Of a stretch of DNA of 64,000 nucleotides, positions 39,701 through 54,700 are shown piece by piece (within the stretch, counting starts at the first letter, position 1; each line of letters begins with the position of its first letter). Source of the DNA: Lineus longissimus (Eukaryota > Nemertea > Pilidiophora > Heteronemertea > Lineidae); the NCBI RefSeq assembly GCF_910592395.1, contig NC_088309.1:1864501-1928500 (forward strand), given 5' to 3'. Under the pieces are notes generated by a model. That model was given only the letters and a program-made list of their open reading frames with translations. It searched no databases and was not told the origin of the DNA. Position numbers and translations under genes: made by a program.

Positions 39701-42700
39701 CAACATGGCTGCAGGTCAACAATCATGCCCACTGTGTTCAAAGAACTACTACTGTCCTGTGAACTCGACAAGTTCTACAGCATTCCCATGTCCAGTTGGT
39801 CACTACTGCCCTGCTGGCACAGCCTATGGGACTGAGTTCCCGTGTGAGAAGGGGACATACAACAACTTCACCACAAAGGGTAGCAAGACGGATTGCCAGC
39901 CTTGTGATCCAGGAATGTACTGCCCAACTTCGGGGCTGAGCAAACCTACTGGCCCGTGTAGTGAAGGGTGGTACTGTGTGCGAGGATCCTGGGCAGATCA
40001 GCCTGCAGACTATGGTACCCCAAGCTGTGATAACTCGACCGTCAACATCAGCAGTAACTGCTACTGTCCAACAAATGCTACAGGAGGCCAGTGCCAGAAA
40101 GGACAGTTCTGCCCCCTGGGATCCAACGAGCCAATGTCCTGCACTGAAGGTAAGAATAGAGAAAAGGAGTGTGGCTATAATCAAATTCAAATGGATTTCG
40201 GCAAATTTGTCATGCTACAGATGAAAAAAAAATTTCAAGTCCAAATATTTTTTTCACTTTTCTTTTTTCTGCTTTAAATAAGTTTCACTTCTTTATTGCA
40301 GGATACTTCTGTGACCAGATTGGCCTTAGTAACGTCACCGGCAGGTGTGCGGCTGGTTACTATTGTACCGGTGGTGCAACCCGTGCTGACCCGCAGAATG
40401 ACGGCACCGGTAGTGTGTGCCCTCGTGGAAGTTACTGTCCTGCCGGGACTGCTGTACCCAGCCCATGTCCTCCTGGCTACTTCTCCAATGCGACCCGTAA
40501 TACAAAGTTCGACGATTGTCAGCCTTGCACAGCAGGTCAGTTTCTTCTTCCTTGGCAACTTTCTCCAGAGTCAGTCTTGGCAAAATCCAGAATTTTGTAA
40601 AGCAGTTGATAATTTCACTACTGGTGTACACTCAATAATCTAGGAAAGGGGCTCAGTAATCTAGCTTTTTATTCGTTGTGCTTAAAGAGGAATAAGCACC
40701 ACACAGGCGGAATTGGCAGAATTTGAGCTCCATCCTCACTAAAGATTAGATTCTCTTCATATTCCTTCCTCATCCCACAGGATACTACTGCCAAGATTTT
40801 GGTCTTGCGGCACCTAATGGTCTTTGTGACGGCGGGTACTACTGCCCAAGTGGACAGAACACCAGCAGCCCCATCAGTAGGCAGTGTACTCCCGGTCACT
40901 TCTGCCCAGCAGGGAGCGTGGCCGAGCAGGCTTGCATAGCTGGAACATTCCAGGATGAATTCGCCAAGGTAATATGAATCTCGCAATTTTTTTTGTTTGA
41001 AAAGGTTTCTGCCAACTTTGGGCAGTTCATTGAGTTGAAGATCTTATCTCTCTTTTGTATAAGCTAGTGAATAGAAATTTGACCTGTTAAACAAGAACAT
41101 TTCTCAAAAGCTGGCTCTATTAACCTGAATATGTGCAGGGAGTCTCGACTGGTGAATTTAGCTCATCTTTGTAGAAAGCTTTGGAAATGCTAATCAAATG
41201 ACATAGTTCAAAGACATATACATGTGTCTTTATTTGTTTTTTCAAACGTTTTCCGTTTCTGATTTGCAGGACTTGTGCAAAGTGTGCCCACCAGGTTTCT
41301 ACTGTGATGCCACATTACAGAATGACACGCTGTGTTCTCACGGTGTCCATAACCCTGAACCCTGCCCTGTAGGTCACTATTGTCTCAATGGTACAAGATT
41401 TGCAACTGAATACAAGTGTCCTGTTGGAACCTTTAAGTGAGTACCCATAGCAGATTCTCCCCGTGGCAAAAATGTATAAAATCAAGGAGAGACTTGACAG
41501 ATTTATGATAGTTTCTTACTGAAAGTACATTGCCTTCATTGATGCTTTTGCTAAAGGGCTCGTAAACTATTAAATTTATTTCCGACACTGGACATGTGCT
41601 CTCATCATGATTCAATTTTTTTTGATAATAGAGGTCAATGTTGGTTCGAGTCTTCACCAGTATGTCTTTACGTTTCCAGCAACGTCACCCATCTCCAGAG
41701 ACTCTCCGACTGTACTCCTTGCACCGGTGGCATGTACTGTGGCAGCGAAGGTCTCAGTGGCCCTACCAGTGTCTGTGCCGGTGGCTATTACTGCACCAGT
41801 GGTGCGTCTGTCGATAGCCCAACTGACAACACCACAGGTGCCATCTGTCCAGCAGGAACATACTGTCCACCTGGATCGTCAAGTCCAAAGAATTGTCCTC
41901 CTGGAACTTTCAATGCTGCCGAAGGTGAGTTCAACTTGGGTTGTGAATTCGACTTGTTTTCCAAGGTTCAACTTGAGATTAGGATTTGGATCAGGTTCAG
42001 ACACTTTTTGTCTTGTTGTGACTGAACATCATACAAAGATGCTATTCCTTAATGCTACCAAAGGCGCATTGGGTGGCATCTTCATTTTGGTGCAGATTCC
42101 TGTGCAAGACTCAAGTGGAATGGGGAGATGCCTTTGGGCTCCCAGTTGGCTTCTGCTGGTGATATCTGAGTGGTGAAGTTGATGGAAACTTTCTTGTTGA
42201 TTTTGTAGCTGGTTATTTGTTGATCTGTTTTTAGTTGCTGATATCTTTTTTGTTGGTTTCTTCTAGGTGTTATCAACATGGGTAACTGCAGTCCTTGCAG
42301 TCCAGGAATGTACTGTCCAGGATATGGTAACACTGCCCCACAAGGCAACTGTACTGCTGGATACTACTGTAGCACCAGTGCTACTGTGGCCGCACCTGTT
42401 GATGGCAGCAGTGGGGATCAATGTCCGATCGGCCACTATTGCCCTTCAGGGACTGGCCAACCGATCCTATGTCCGCCTGGAACCTTCACCGACACGTTGC
42501 AGAATTCTCAATGTCTTACCTGCACTGCTGGACATTACTGCACGAATGGATCACACCCGCAAGACTGTCCTGCAGGATTCTACTGCCCAGCTGGTACAGG
42601 TTACGTCTGGCAGTCTTGTCCTGCTGGCACGTACAGTTCCCTTACAGGTTTGGCTAATGAGACACAATGTACGACCTGCCCAGGCGGGAGCTATTGTAGC

Positions 42701-45700
42701 GAGACAAACGCAACTTCTGTCACTGGACCATGCTCACCCGGATATTACTGTTCCAGTGGATCCAATATGGCGGCACCCTCAGGTGGCAACACTGGTGATG
42801 CGGGAATCTGCCCTGTCGGCCATTATTGCGAATCAGGCACTGATGTCCCAACACCATGCCCAGCCGGAACCTTCAACAATGCAACTATGGCAAAATCACT
42901 AAGCGGCTGCACAAGCTGCTTACCTGGGTACTACTGTAATCAAGCTGGACTCGAATTCCCGGTTGGTTTTTGCGAACCTGGATTCTATTGCCTTGGTGGA
43001 TCCATCTCGTCTCGGCCTCCGAATACAACAAGCACTGGAGGCCCATGTCCTGCGGGCTCGTACTGCCCAGAAGGGTCCTCCAGGGATATCTACTGCCCCT
43101 CTGGGACCTACAGCCCAGCTCAGATGAGCTCAAACTGCACGGATTGCCCGGCTGGTTATTACTGCAAAGGTGGAACTGTCACATTTATAGAATGTCCAAA
43201 AGGTGAGTTCAGTCAAGATTCAAAGAAAATTCACAGATTTTGTATCCGGTAATGCATGCGGATGAACAATCATAACTTTGTTACAGCTTGGTTACCTTGG
43301 ACTTATCAATTCACAAGCATAACCAGGTACAAAAGAGGAGATTTTGTTCTGATTCCTGCAGACTGTGGTGTTGATTCTAAGTCCTCAAAGGAGAAATTGT
43401 ACCTATCTTTGACTCTAAATGACTACCGTCCAAGTCCATGCTGGGTGAATGTGCATCAAACTCGGTTTGAATGATAAAAACGTGTGTTCTGGTGGACCAG
43501 TTATGCATGATCCTCTTCCTTTCAGGTCACTATTGTCCTGCCAAGACCGAGTTTGCCATCCAGTATCCTTGCAGCAATGGAACGTTCAACAACAAGACTG
43601 CAGCAGAAGATGAGAGCGCCTGTCAGCAATGCTTGCCTGGTAACTACTGCCCCACGGTTGGTCTTGCTGAACCTGCTGGTCTATGTGCAGCGGGCTGGTA
43701 CTGTACTCTGGGATCATGGTCTGATCAGCCTACGATAACAGGAAACGCTACGGACGGGTGTGCTTGCCCACTTCTGAATATGGGAGGCATGTGTAAAGCT
43801 GGAACGTACTGTCCCTCTGGTGCATCTGCTCCAATACCATGTGATCCAGGCTCCTACTGCCAAACGGATGAATTAGCAACCGTCACTGGTGACTGCCAGG
43901 CTGGCTACTATTGTAATGGAAGCACTATTCTCCCCAACCCAGTCAGCGATTTGACTGGTGATGTTTGTCCGAAAGGTCACTATTGCCCCCAAGCAAGTGC
44001 ATCACCAATTGCTTGCCAGCCTGGTGAATTCTCCAACAGATTTGCCAACCAGAATAAGAGTAACTGCTTGCCGTGTACAGCCGGGAAATACTGCTCAGGA
44101 TATGGCCGTGCTCTCCCTGATTCAGATTGTGATGTTGGCTGGTATTGTCCAGAAGGAATGACTGTCCCACAGCCACCAGGCAAGCAATGTTACGCAGGCC
44201 ACCAGTGTCCAACAGGTAGCCCAGTTCAAACACCATGTGAAGCAGGATACTACCAACCTCTTCCAGAGCGTGGGGTATGTCTGGTATGTCCAGCTGGCCT
44301 GTACTGCGATCGAAATGAGGCTATTTTGGAGCTGCAGAGTGGAACGAACGCAACCTCGCATGGCGTTGTGACACCTAAGGATTGTCCTGCTGGTTTTTAC
44401 TGTCCAAACGGAACGGAAACCGCTCGTCAGAATCCATGTCCTGTCGGTACCTACAGCAACACGACAAAACTTGAAAGTGAAGCTGAGTGTCGTCTTTGCC
44501 CTGCAGGATGGTATTGTGAGGCCGAGAACATCACGGAACCTACTGGTGAATGTACGGCTGGATACTACTGTGTGTTGGGTGCAAAGACGCCCACACCTTC
44601 CTTGTCTGCCAGAGGGGGACCATGCGCTCAGGGTACATACTGCCCACAGGGATCTTACTGGCCAAACCTCTGTCCAAAGGGAACGTACGGCAATAACGCC
44701 AACTTAGCTGCACTTACGGATTGCACTGTGTGTCCACCAGGAGAATATTGTGCCTCGCCTGGATTGACGGCACCAAATGGATCATGTGAGGCTGGCTTCT
44801 ATTGTATCAACGGCTCCCACAGTGTCGCCCCGGTGGGCCAGTCTTACGGTGATGAGTGTCCTGTTGGCCATTACTGCCCAGAACACAGCACAACACCACT
44901 AGCTTGTCCTTCAGGAACATACCAGCCAAACACAAGGATGACCAACACGTCTGCTTGCCTGTCATGTGACCCTGGCAAGTTCTGTAATGCGTCTGCTTTG
45001 GCAAACTACACTGGTGATTGTGATCCTGGCTACTACTGTATTGGAGGCGCTTCAAGTTCTGCTCCTGTTGATGGTACGACTGGCAACATCTGTCCGAAGG
45101 GATCTTACTGTCCCCAGGGATCAACAACCCATTATTTCTGCCCGAACACGACATTCACCGACTACCAAGGTGCTGCAGTATGCCAGGACTGCCCCGCTGG
45201 ATATTATTGTAACTTCCGTGACAAGGCAAAGATCTGTCTCCCAGGCTACTACTGTCCATTCAAGATTGGACTCCAGCAATGTCCAGCCGGTACCTACAAC
45301 CCATTGACTGGGTTACAGAATCTGACCCAGTGTACACAATGTGATGGTGGAGAATACTGCCCTTACCCAGCCATGAATGAGACCCAGGGGCAGTGCTCAG
45401 CTGGTTATTACTGCAAGACGGGTGTCAACATGGCTGAACCAAACGGCACCAATACAGGTGATGGAGATATCTGTCCTCTTGGCCACTATTGTCCCATAGG
45501 AACTGTCAGTCCTCTACCTTGTGCTGCTGGAACTTACAGGTTAGTCATTTGAAACTTTAACTGCCAAATTTTCGCAAATTGTGAAAATATTTTCTGAATC
45601 AAATTTCGATGTAGCTGGAAGAAATTCCTGGTAATGTACTGTTTTGCCTTGCGGGAGAGTGGATGAATGTGCCAGGTGGTTTCCATCTCTGCTCTTGTGA

Positions 45701-48700
45701 TTTCAGTGACCGTGTCGGCCAGTCTGTGTGCCATGGATGCCCTGCTGGCTATTATTGCCTACAGAACTCGACTGAACATGCTAGTCAAGTGTGTCCATCC
45801 GGCTATTACTGCCCCAGTGGTACCACGAGTCCCTACCAGTTCCCCTGTCCCAAGGGGAGCTACAACCCGGTGAATGGAAGCAATGCGCCAGAAGACTGCC
45901 TCTCGTGTCCTCCTGGAGAGTACTGCGAATGTGAGTACTTAACTTCGCCTCAAATGATATCTTCTTCTGAGCTCTCTCATACAGGAATGATGGAGAAATT
46001 GACATGAAATATGTGATCTTCAGTGTTGAATGTGCCTGTGGATCAAGTTAGACCTGCACTGAAGCTACAAAAACTTGACTGAAATATTATTATTCTTTCA
46101 GATGATGGCATGAGTATGACAAGTGGCAATTGCAATGCTGGTTGGTACTGCACTGGTGGATCCTGGATGGCTGAGCCGCTTCATGAAGGCAACTCAACAA
46201 ACCTGTCTGAATGTACCTGCCCACTTGCCAACTACACTGGTGGGAAATGCTGGCCTGGTTACTACTGTCCAAGCGGCAGTGCCTACCCTGTCCCCTGCAG
46301 CCAAGGACAGTATTGTATGGGCTATGGTAGGGCTACGCCAAATGGTCCTTGCAATGCTGGATACTACTGTGATGTCAATGCATCTCGACCTGATCCGCCA
46401 CACCGAGAGTGTCCTGCTGGATATTACTGCCCAGAGGGATCTGCAACGCCATCTGCTTGCCCTGCTGGTTCCATGTCTGATACAATCAAGAACACCAACC
46501 TGACTGACTGTATTCCTTGCACCGCTGGGTACTATTGCAGTGGTCCCGCAGATACGAATGTCACCGGACCCTGTGCCCCTGGATACTACTGCCCAGCTGG
46601 TCAGGTCACTCCAACACCAAGTGCTTACAACTGTACTATCGGCCATTACTGTCCGGGAGAGACTGGATTACCACTTGCATGCCTTGCTGGAACTTATCAA
46701 GATGAGATACTGCAAAGTGACTGCAAGGGCTGTCCACAGGGAAGGTGAGTTGGAATGCCTGATTAGGACAACATCCTCAACTGTGGTTGGTGGTATATAG
46801 CAGTTAGCCTTAAGGGTCAAAATAAGAGATAACATTTGACCAAGTTGAGTTCAAACATCTCTTGTATTCTATAGCTCTCCAGTGGGGTGTCCCCTAATCA
46901 TCAGTTGTCCTTACTGACTTCGTTGTCTTGCCATTTTGATCAGGCCCGTGCTGTAAGTTAATTGTTAATAGACCTTTCCGTCATACACTCTTGTTTGATG
47001 ATGTACTGTTTATCCTTCCAGATACTGTGACCCAAGTGAGGCGGCTGCATTCTATGGTGTACCAAGCCACGGCGTAGTGAACCCCGCCAGCTGCCCGGCT
47101 GGCTATTACTGTCCCTTCAACACATCCAGTGCCCACGAGTCGCCATGCCCTGCAGGGACATTCAGCAACCAGACCAACTTGTACCAAGACAAGCAGTGCA
47201 CACCATGTACTGGTGGTTATTACTGTGGCTCTCTTGGTAAGATTTCTCTCTCTTATTGAACAAATACCTGATTGTTTGACTAGTGTGCCCTCACAAGAAA
47301 TGATGGTTACAACTTCAAGGCTGTCAACATTAAGAGGCTGGAGAGAAGCCCAAGTAGCCATATTCCAAATGAGAACTGGTAACTGCCACCTCGACAAATG
47401 CTTGAGAAGATGGGTCTTTGTGACTGATATCTGTAAATGTGAAGTTATTTATTGTTGTTTACAGGTCAGACTGAGCCTACCGGTCTGTGTGATGCCGGCT
47501 ACGTCTGCTTCGTAAAGTGCAGCTCTGCCCGTCCTATTGATGGTATCTATGGTTACGAGTGTCTCCCAGGTTACTACTGCCCCGAGGGGTCAGACCAGGG
47601 CACCAAGTGTCCCCAAGGAACCTTCAGCAATCAAACTGGATTACATAATGTGACTGAGTGTGAGGCATGCTCGCCTGGCAAGTACTGTCTCACAGAAGGT
47701 AAGATTATATTTCTTGGTATCATCTATCTAACATTGCAGGGTCGCCCCAATGGTTTGCAATACTGCAGGACACAATGAGCATGAGAATCATCTATTTGAG
47801 CTTTGAACCCTGTACATGTTCTTCCTTCACAAAACTTACCTGATATAGATTGTGCTGACCTGTTTTAAATGTGATCTTTCGTTTCAGGTCTCACCACACC
47901 AACCAACTCCTGCATTGGAGGCTACTACTGCAGCTCTGGAGCAATCCTACCCAATCCCATCAGCCAGAGTTATGGTGATGTGTGTCCTGCTGGCCGCTAT
48001 TGTCCGGTTGGAACTGGTACCCCTATTCCTTGCCCAATTGGGACGTACCTGCCTGACACTGGAAAGGAGTCTTTAGCTGATTGTATTAACTGCCCGGGAG
48101 GGAAATATTGCGATGTGGAAGGACTCACAAACTACACTGGTAAGTAAGGCTGGTTTTCCAGATAATCCAACTTTCTTGGTGGCTTCCTAGAAGTTTATGC
48201 ATGTATCATTGTGATATGGAAGGACTCACTAATTCTACTGGTACTAAATGGCTCTTTATCAATGGATTGTTCATAATGTCCTGCAGGTTTGATGAATATT
48301 TTCTATTTTTACAGGTGACTGTGATGCTGGCTTCTATTGCACATCTCGTGCCAACACTAGCTCACCAATGGATGGATCAACCGGAGATGAATGTCCGATT
48401 GGCAACTACTGTCCAGTCGGCTCACCGGCTCCTGTACCTTGTAGCCCAGGTCAGTGTTATCTGCCATTACTAGCATGACTTGACTAATTGCCACCTTTTC
48501 TGTTGCTTGCGCCTCATGTTACACATAAATCAATTAGTATTACCTTAGTCATTATCGTTTCCTATGATAATGCTCCACCATGCTTAATTCATTCAATTGT
48601 TTCCTGCAGGATACTACATGAACCGTACCCAGGCGGCTCTCTGCGATGTCTGCCCATCACGCCACTTCTGCGTTTCGGGCAACACAGCTGACCCTTGCCC

Positions 48701-51700
48701 TCTTGGTCGATACTGTCCAGGCAATAATGGCTACAGTCAAGAACTGTGCCCACGTGGCACCTATGGGCCTGTCCAGTATTTGAAATCATCATCAGAGTGC
48801 ACACAGTGTGATGGCGGGTACTACTGTGCTGTAGCAGGAGCTGATAACGTCACTGGACCATGCGCACCTGGCTACTATTGTCAATACGGTGTGGACACTG
48901 CTGCGCCCAGCAACAATAATACTGGATATGGCGGTAAGGAAAACACATGTGTCCATTATCTTCTATTTCAATACCACCAAACCTTTGTTACAGCATCACC
49001 TCGAGCGTTTAAATGCTGTAAAAGAGAGCCAAATCAATAGAGAAATTGATCTTCAACTCTGGATTTGAATAGTCTAGATATGGTCCAAAGTAAAAAATGA
49101 CTTTTCCAGAACGCTTTCATGAGAATATCTTTGCTATTAACGACTTTCATTCACTTTTATTTGGTTCGTGGAAAGATTGCCATGATGAGCCTAATTTTGA
49201 CCATTTCTAAAAACTTTTTTTCAGATGGTTGTCCTCTTGGCCACTACTGTCCCGAGGGAACATCTGACCCCATTGGCTGTGCCCCTGGAACCTACGCTGC
49301 CATGACCCACCAGGCAGCATGCACTCAGTGCCCTGCAGGATACTACTGTGTTGCCAACTCGACCACGTACACTGACAAGCCATGCCCGACAGGCTCTTAC
49401 TGCCCATTGGGTACTGGCTACTCCACACAGTTTGAATGTCCTCCAGGAACGTATAATAATGAGACAACAGCAAGCTCGGAATATGACTGTCTTCCATGTC
49501 CTGGTAAGTCCGACTCACCTCCTTTGATTCTCACTCTCTTTACAAGATATGAATACACTCAGTACTAATAAGATTTGCTGAGCTATAACATCTTATCAGT
49601 AAAAGTCTCTGTCTTTGAAGTCTGTTAGGTTGTATTCCGTGCATAATCAACTATTCGGGCCACAATTACTCAATTTGAGTAGTAATTGGCTACAATTGAG
49701 CTATAAGAAGCTAATAGCTTTACCCCTCATCATTTCCAGCTGGTAAATACTGTGAAGGAAGTGGACTGGCTGTCCCTACTGGCGACTGTGACCAGGGCTG
49801 GTACTGTACCCGTGGAGCCTACCAGAGCAAGCCTCTGCCGTACACTAACTCCAGCACCTTCTACAGTGTCACCACAGGGAGCTGCCCCATTTATGCCATG
49901 AATTTCACTGGAGATGTCTGCCCAGAAGGTATGCCTTATGTTGTTTGTTTACTGTAAGATAATCTACTCTAACGTTTGTAAGTTACATGTAGGATGTCCC
50001 TTTGATTTGAGATGAAGGTGGCCTTTGATATTGTCAGCTACATAAAAGAGAGTTTAAACTAAATTGAGCTTGATTGGAGCTACATTTAGTTCAGTGTGCT
50101 CCTGGCTGAGGTGTCCTCCCTGTAGGTTTTACTGTAAATATTTTGTGTTACCTATTGTAACTCTCTTATTTCAGGCTACTATTGTCCTGTCGGTTCTGAT
50201 GCACCCAAGCCGTGCCCACCTGGCCAATACTGCCAAGGTGTGGCGAACCCCACCCCTGATGGTGATTGCCTGGCTGGGTTCTTCTGCAATGGTACAGCGA
50301 TGACCAGCAATCCGGTGCAATGTTCGCCCGGCTACTACTGCCCTCTTGGAACACCTGTAGAGGAGCCATGCATACCTGGGACATTCTCTAGTAAGTAAAG
50401 TTACCTTAGACCTAATACAGCAGTATCATTGAATAGCTTTCTCACTCAGTTTAGCAACAACTTTCCACAGAGTGAATGTGATTGCTCCTTATAGGTCCTG
50501 TTGACTGAAAAGTTTAATTGTTTCAATTTTTTTATTTGTTTCTTCTTATTACCTTCAGATCGGTCTGGCAACCAAAACCTTACCGATTGCGAGCCATGCA
50601 CAGCCGGGTCTTACTGTGAGAGTTACGGCCTCGCCCAGCCCACTGGTCTGTGCACCGCTGGATATTACTGCCCTGCTGGTCAGGCCTCTGCCCAACCAAC
50701 CACCTATGCTTGTTCTCCTGGTCATTTCTGTCCAGCTGGCAGCCACAACCAGACTGGATGTCCCTCGGGAACATACCAAGCTCATTGGAAACAGTACTCG
50801 TGTGTTGACTGTCCCAAGGGATTCTATTGCAAGGCACTTGGTAAGTAGGAAATTGAATAGATTTACGCTTATTTATTGCACTTTTTATGGTATCTTGAAC
50901 CTTCCTCAGTGGGCTTAAAAAATCCACAAAGCTCAAAATTGGAATTTGAGCAAAATTTTTCTTTTCACTGGACAGTAGGACATGTATGACCTTCTCCTCT
51001 AAAGCAAGAGTTTACTTCTTTGCTCTTGCTTGTAGTTACGATATGATTATAACCTCACTTCTATACCTGCATGCTGCTGGTCACAAACTTGTTTTGAAAA
51101 TGACCAAATTCTGTTTCAGGTGATTATGAAGACCTCGATGCCTCGAATGTCACTCTGAGCGGCAACTTCACTGGGCGCTTCAGGAGCTACCGAGGTGTTT
51201 CCGTGCCTACCGAGTGCCCTGCAGGATCCTACTGCCCTCTTGGTAGTGAGTGGGGCCAGCAATATCTCTGCCCCGAGGGGACGTACAGCAATGTGACTGG
51301 GCTGCACCAGGAGAAGCAGTGCACACCTTGTGACCCTGGCTACTACTGCCTTGGACAAGGTATAGACATTCTTTCTCTCAGGACCCACTATGATAGGTTA
51401 TTCATACTATTGTCGTCATGTCAGTTTCAAATACTTCATCGAGTAGCAACTTGTCTGTTCTGCTGCCTACTTGATATTCAGTAGTTCTCCTTTTTTATTG
51501 ATTCTGGGCTGAAGAATGAAGGAATAGATTATCGCAGGGCCTGAAAGGACAAATTGCTTCAACAACTTTGCAGTCTTGGGTGTCAGTTCATTGAGGCCAC
51601 AATCTTCATTTCAGGCAACACTGCCCCGACGGCCCAGTGCTCCCCTGGCTACTACTGTACCATCCATGCCAGCAGCTCCACACCGACGGACAGCATTTTT

Positions 51701-54700
51701 GGCGACATCTGCCCAGCTGGCAAATACTGCGTGCTTGGCAGTATCACAGGTGTAGGCTGTCCAAAGGGAACGTTTAGTAACCGGACTGGATTAACCAGTA
51801 GCACTGAGTGTGACGACTGTACCCCAGGATTCCACTGCTCACAGACTGGCTTGACGGCGGTGTCAGATACTTGCTGGGCTGGTAAGTATTCAAAATTCTT
51901 CAAACTTATAGTTTGGTTCAAGATGTTGAGAAACGCTGCAAATCGCTCTCATTTTAAAAGTATCACGTCAGGAAGCTTGTATGAATATCTACAATAACAA
52001 GTTGTCTTATTTCTTTCAGGTTTCTACTGTAGTGGACGTTCCCCTGAAGCTGCTCCCATTGCCCAATCATATGGCGGCGTATGTCTACCAGGTCACTACT
52101 GTCCTAATGGAACTGACATCTCTAAGCCATGTCCCCCTGGTACCTTCCAGGATAAGGATGGCATGGGTAGCATCGATGACTGCTTGTCATGTAGCCCAGG
52201 TAAGACATGCGTATGTTTAGAGCACTTTTTTTTTCTTCATTAGGACAGGTCACCAAAGTTCAGATCTCTCTTGTGGCCATTTATTGAAATGAAAAGAAAT
52301 TCTCCATTGGCATTTGACTTTACTCCACTGATCTAAACTCATCCATTGACATACTTCAGGGAAATTCTGTGGACACTTCGGCAGAACCAACGTGACAGGC
52401 CCGTGCCAGGAAGGCTATTTCTGTACGCTCGCTGCCAATACCAGTGCACCCACAGATGGAACCACTGGTGATATCTGTCCCACTGGGCACTACTGCCCTG
52501 AAGGCTCATCTGCCCCGATGCGCTGTGGAAACGGTACCTTCATGAACCACACTGGGGCATCGGCATGTTACGTCTGCCCTGCTGGCTATTATTGCGTGAA
52601 CTGGGACCGAGCAGACGATTGCAAGGAAGGGTATTATTGTCCAGAAGGAACTGGTGCTGATCTGCAGCCTTGTCCAACTGGAACGTTTGGGAACAATACA
52701 AACTTGGTGAAAGAGGCTGACTGCACTCAGTGTACAGGTAATTATTAACAGCTTTCATCCATATCAGGGAGATCAGTGGTATAGTGGTAAAAGTTCTGGT
52801 CTCATAGCCAGGAATGTGTAGCTGCGTGCCCAGTAGAATCTCAGCGGTTTATTCTGTGTGCTGTTGAGCAAGACACAAACACTACCTTCCTCCTCAAAGA
52901 AAAACGAAGCTACTGATTTGCAAGCAGGGATCAAGCTTGGTTAATTGCATAGTTGTTGTTCCGAGTCTAATCAATTCTTATCTTTTGATGTCTGTATTTT
53001 CAGGTGGTCAGTATTGTGGTACTCCAGGATCGCCTAGCCCTGATGGTGATTGTCAGCCAGGTTACTACTGCGAGTACGGCGTTGATACAGTGACTCCGAC
53101 AGATAGCTCCCCTCACAAAGGCGTGGGTGCCGAATGTCCACCTGGATCATATTGTCCTAAAGGATCAGCTACACCAACGGTCTGCCCACCTGGGTCTTAC
53201 AACTCTGAGAAAGGTATGTGCAGCTCTATTGATACTGTCTTCCCCTACTTAATATCTTCAACTTACTTGGACTTATTGTGGTCAAATTCTTATTCCGTGT
53301 TGGTGGAATGTTTGGCAGTCGTGTCTAGGAAGTATATTATCTTAATGGGCTTCTTTTATGGTCCGAGTCAGAAGAATCTTTCCTGTCTCGCTTGTCTGAC
53401 TTCTGTTATGCTCTGTATTCCAGGCAAGCCCTCATGTCAAGTGTGCCCCGAAGGTTACTACTGTATCTCCAACACCAGTGACCCTTACCAGGACCCATGT
53501 CCAACAGGCCACTACTGCCCCACTGGAACCGAATATGGTGTTCAACACAAGTGTTCATCAGGAACGTACAACCCCCACACTCACATGTCCAACGCCACTG
53601 CTTGTCTGCTGTGTCCGCCTGGTCAGTATTGCCCAGGACAGGGACTCACTGACCCAGCTGGCAACTGTAGTGAAGGATGGTTCTGTACTGGAGGTGCCAG
53701 TTCAGACAAACCTATTGTTCTGGGTAAGTATTGTTCATATTAGATCCTCTAGTGTTCAATCCATTTAATCCGTTTCAGGTAAGTTCAGGTCTTGGATACT
53801 GGAATCTGCTGTGAACAAGTTGCTCAGACAGCCGGCTAGAAGTTATGAGGTCCCTTGCTCAAACCCTACAGTCATCGTGAGACTCTTGGAAGGTCCCTTG
53901 GTCTAAGTTGCCTTACTCGACCCAGGTGTATGGTTGGTACCAGTCAGAAATGCTGAGGTTGCAGCACTGATCGAGCAACTCAGCTGAGTTCATCTAAACT
54001 CAGATGATAGACAACCTCTCTCTTTCAGGTAACTTTACATCCATTGATGTGTGTACTTGCCTGGCTTACAACTATACTGGAGGAAAGTGCCAACCAGGCA
54101 CCTACTGCCCCAGTGGATCTGCTGCCCCGGTCTCCTGCACTGGCGGATATTATTGTGATGACTACGAACTTGCTGCCCCAAAAGGTAAGTAATGAGACCT
54201 GGCTCTAGACTGGACTGACATGTATGGATACTGACATGTATCTATTTGTTCATTTAGCCCAATTCATCATCCACATAATACTCTATCTGAATCTCTTTTT
54301 CAGCCGAATGTCAACCAGGATTCTACTGCCCTGGAGGAAACGTTCGCCCAGACCCACCGGCATTCCTCTGCCTGGCTGGCCATTTCTGTCTCCAGGGATC
54401 TGCCACCCCCACGCCATGTCCCAACGAAACCTTCTCAAACGAAACTGGTAATACTGAAGAGGCCAACTGTAAAGCATGTACTCCAGGTAAGAATGGGTCT
54501 GATCGTTCCTCCACTTCCAATCCCATGTTATGTGGTATTCCAATTTTCATGGATTGAGAAAATGTAGATTGCCAATGCCCAGGCCTTGTACTACAACTCC
54601 CACGTTGTCTAAATGATGATGAGTACGACTGTTGAATTCCAATGATAATAGTGTTGACGGCATTTTGGTCCTACTGTTTCTTTGTCAACGCTACTTGCTT

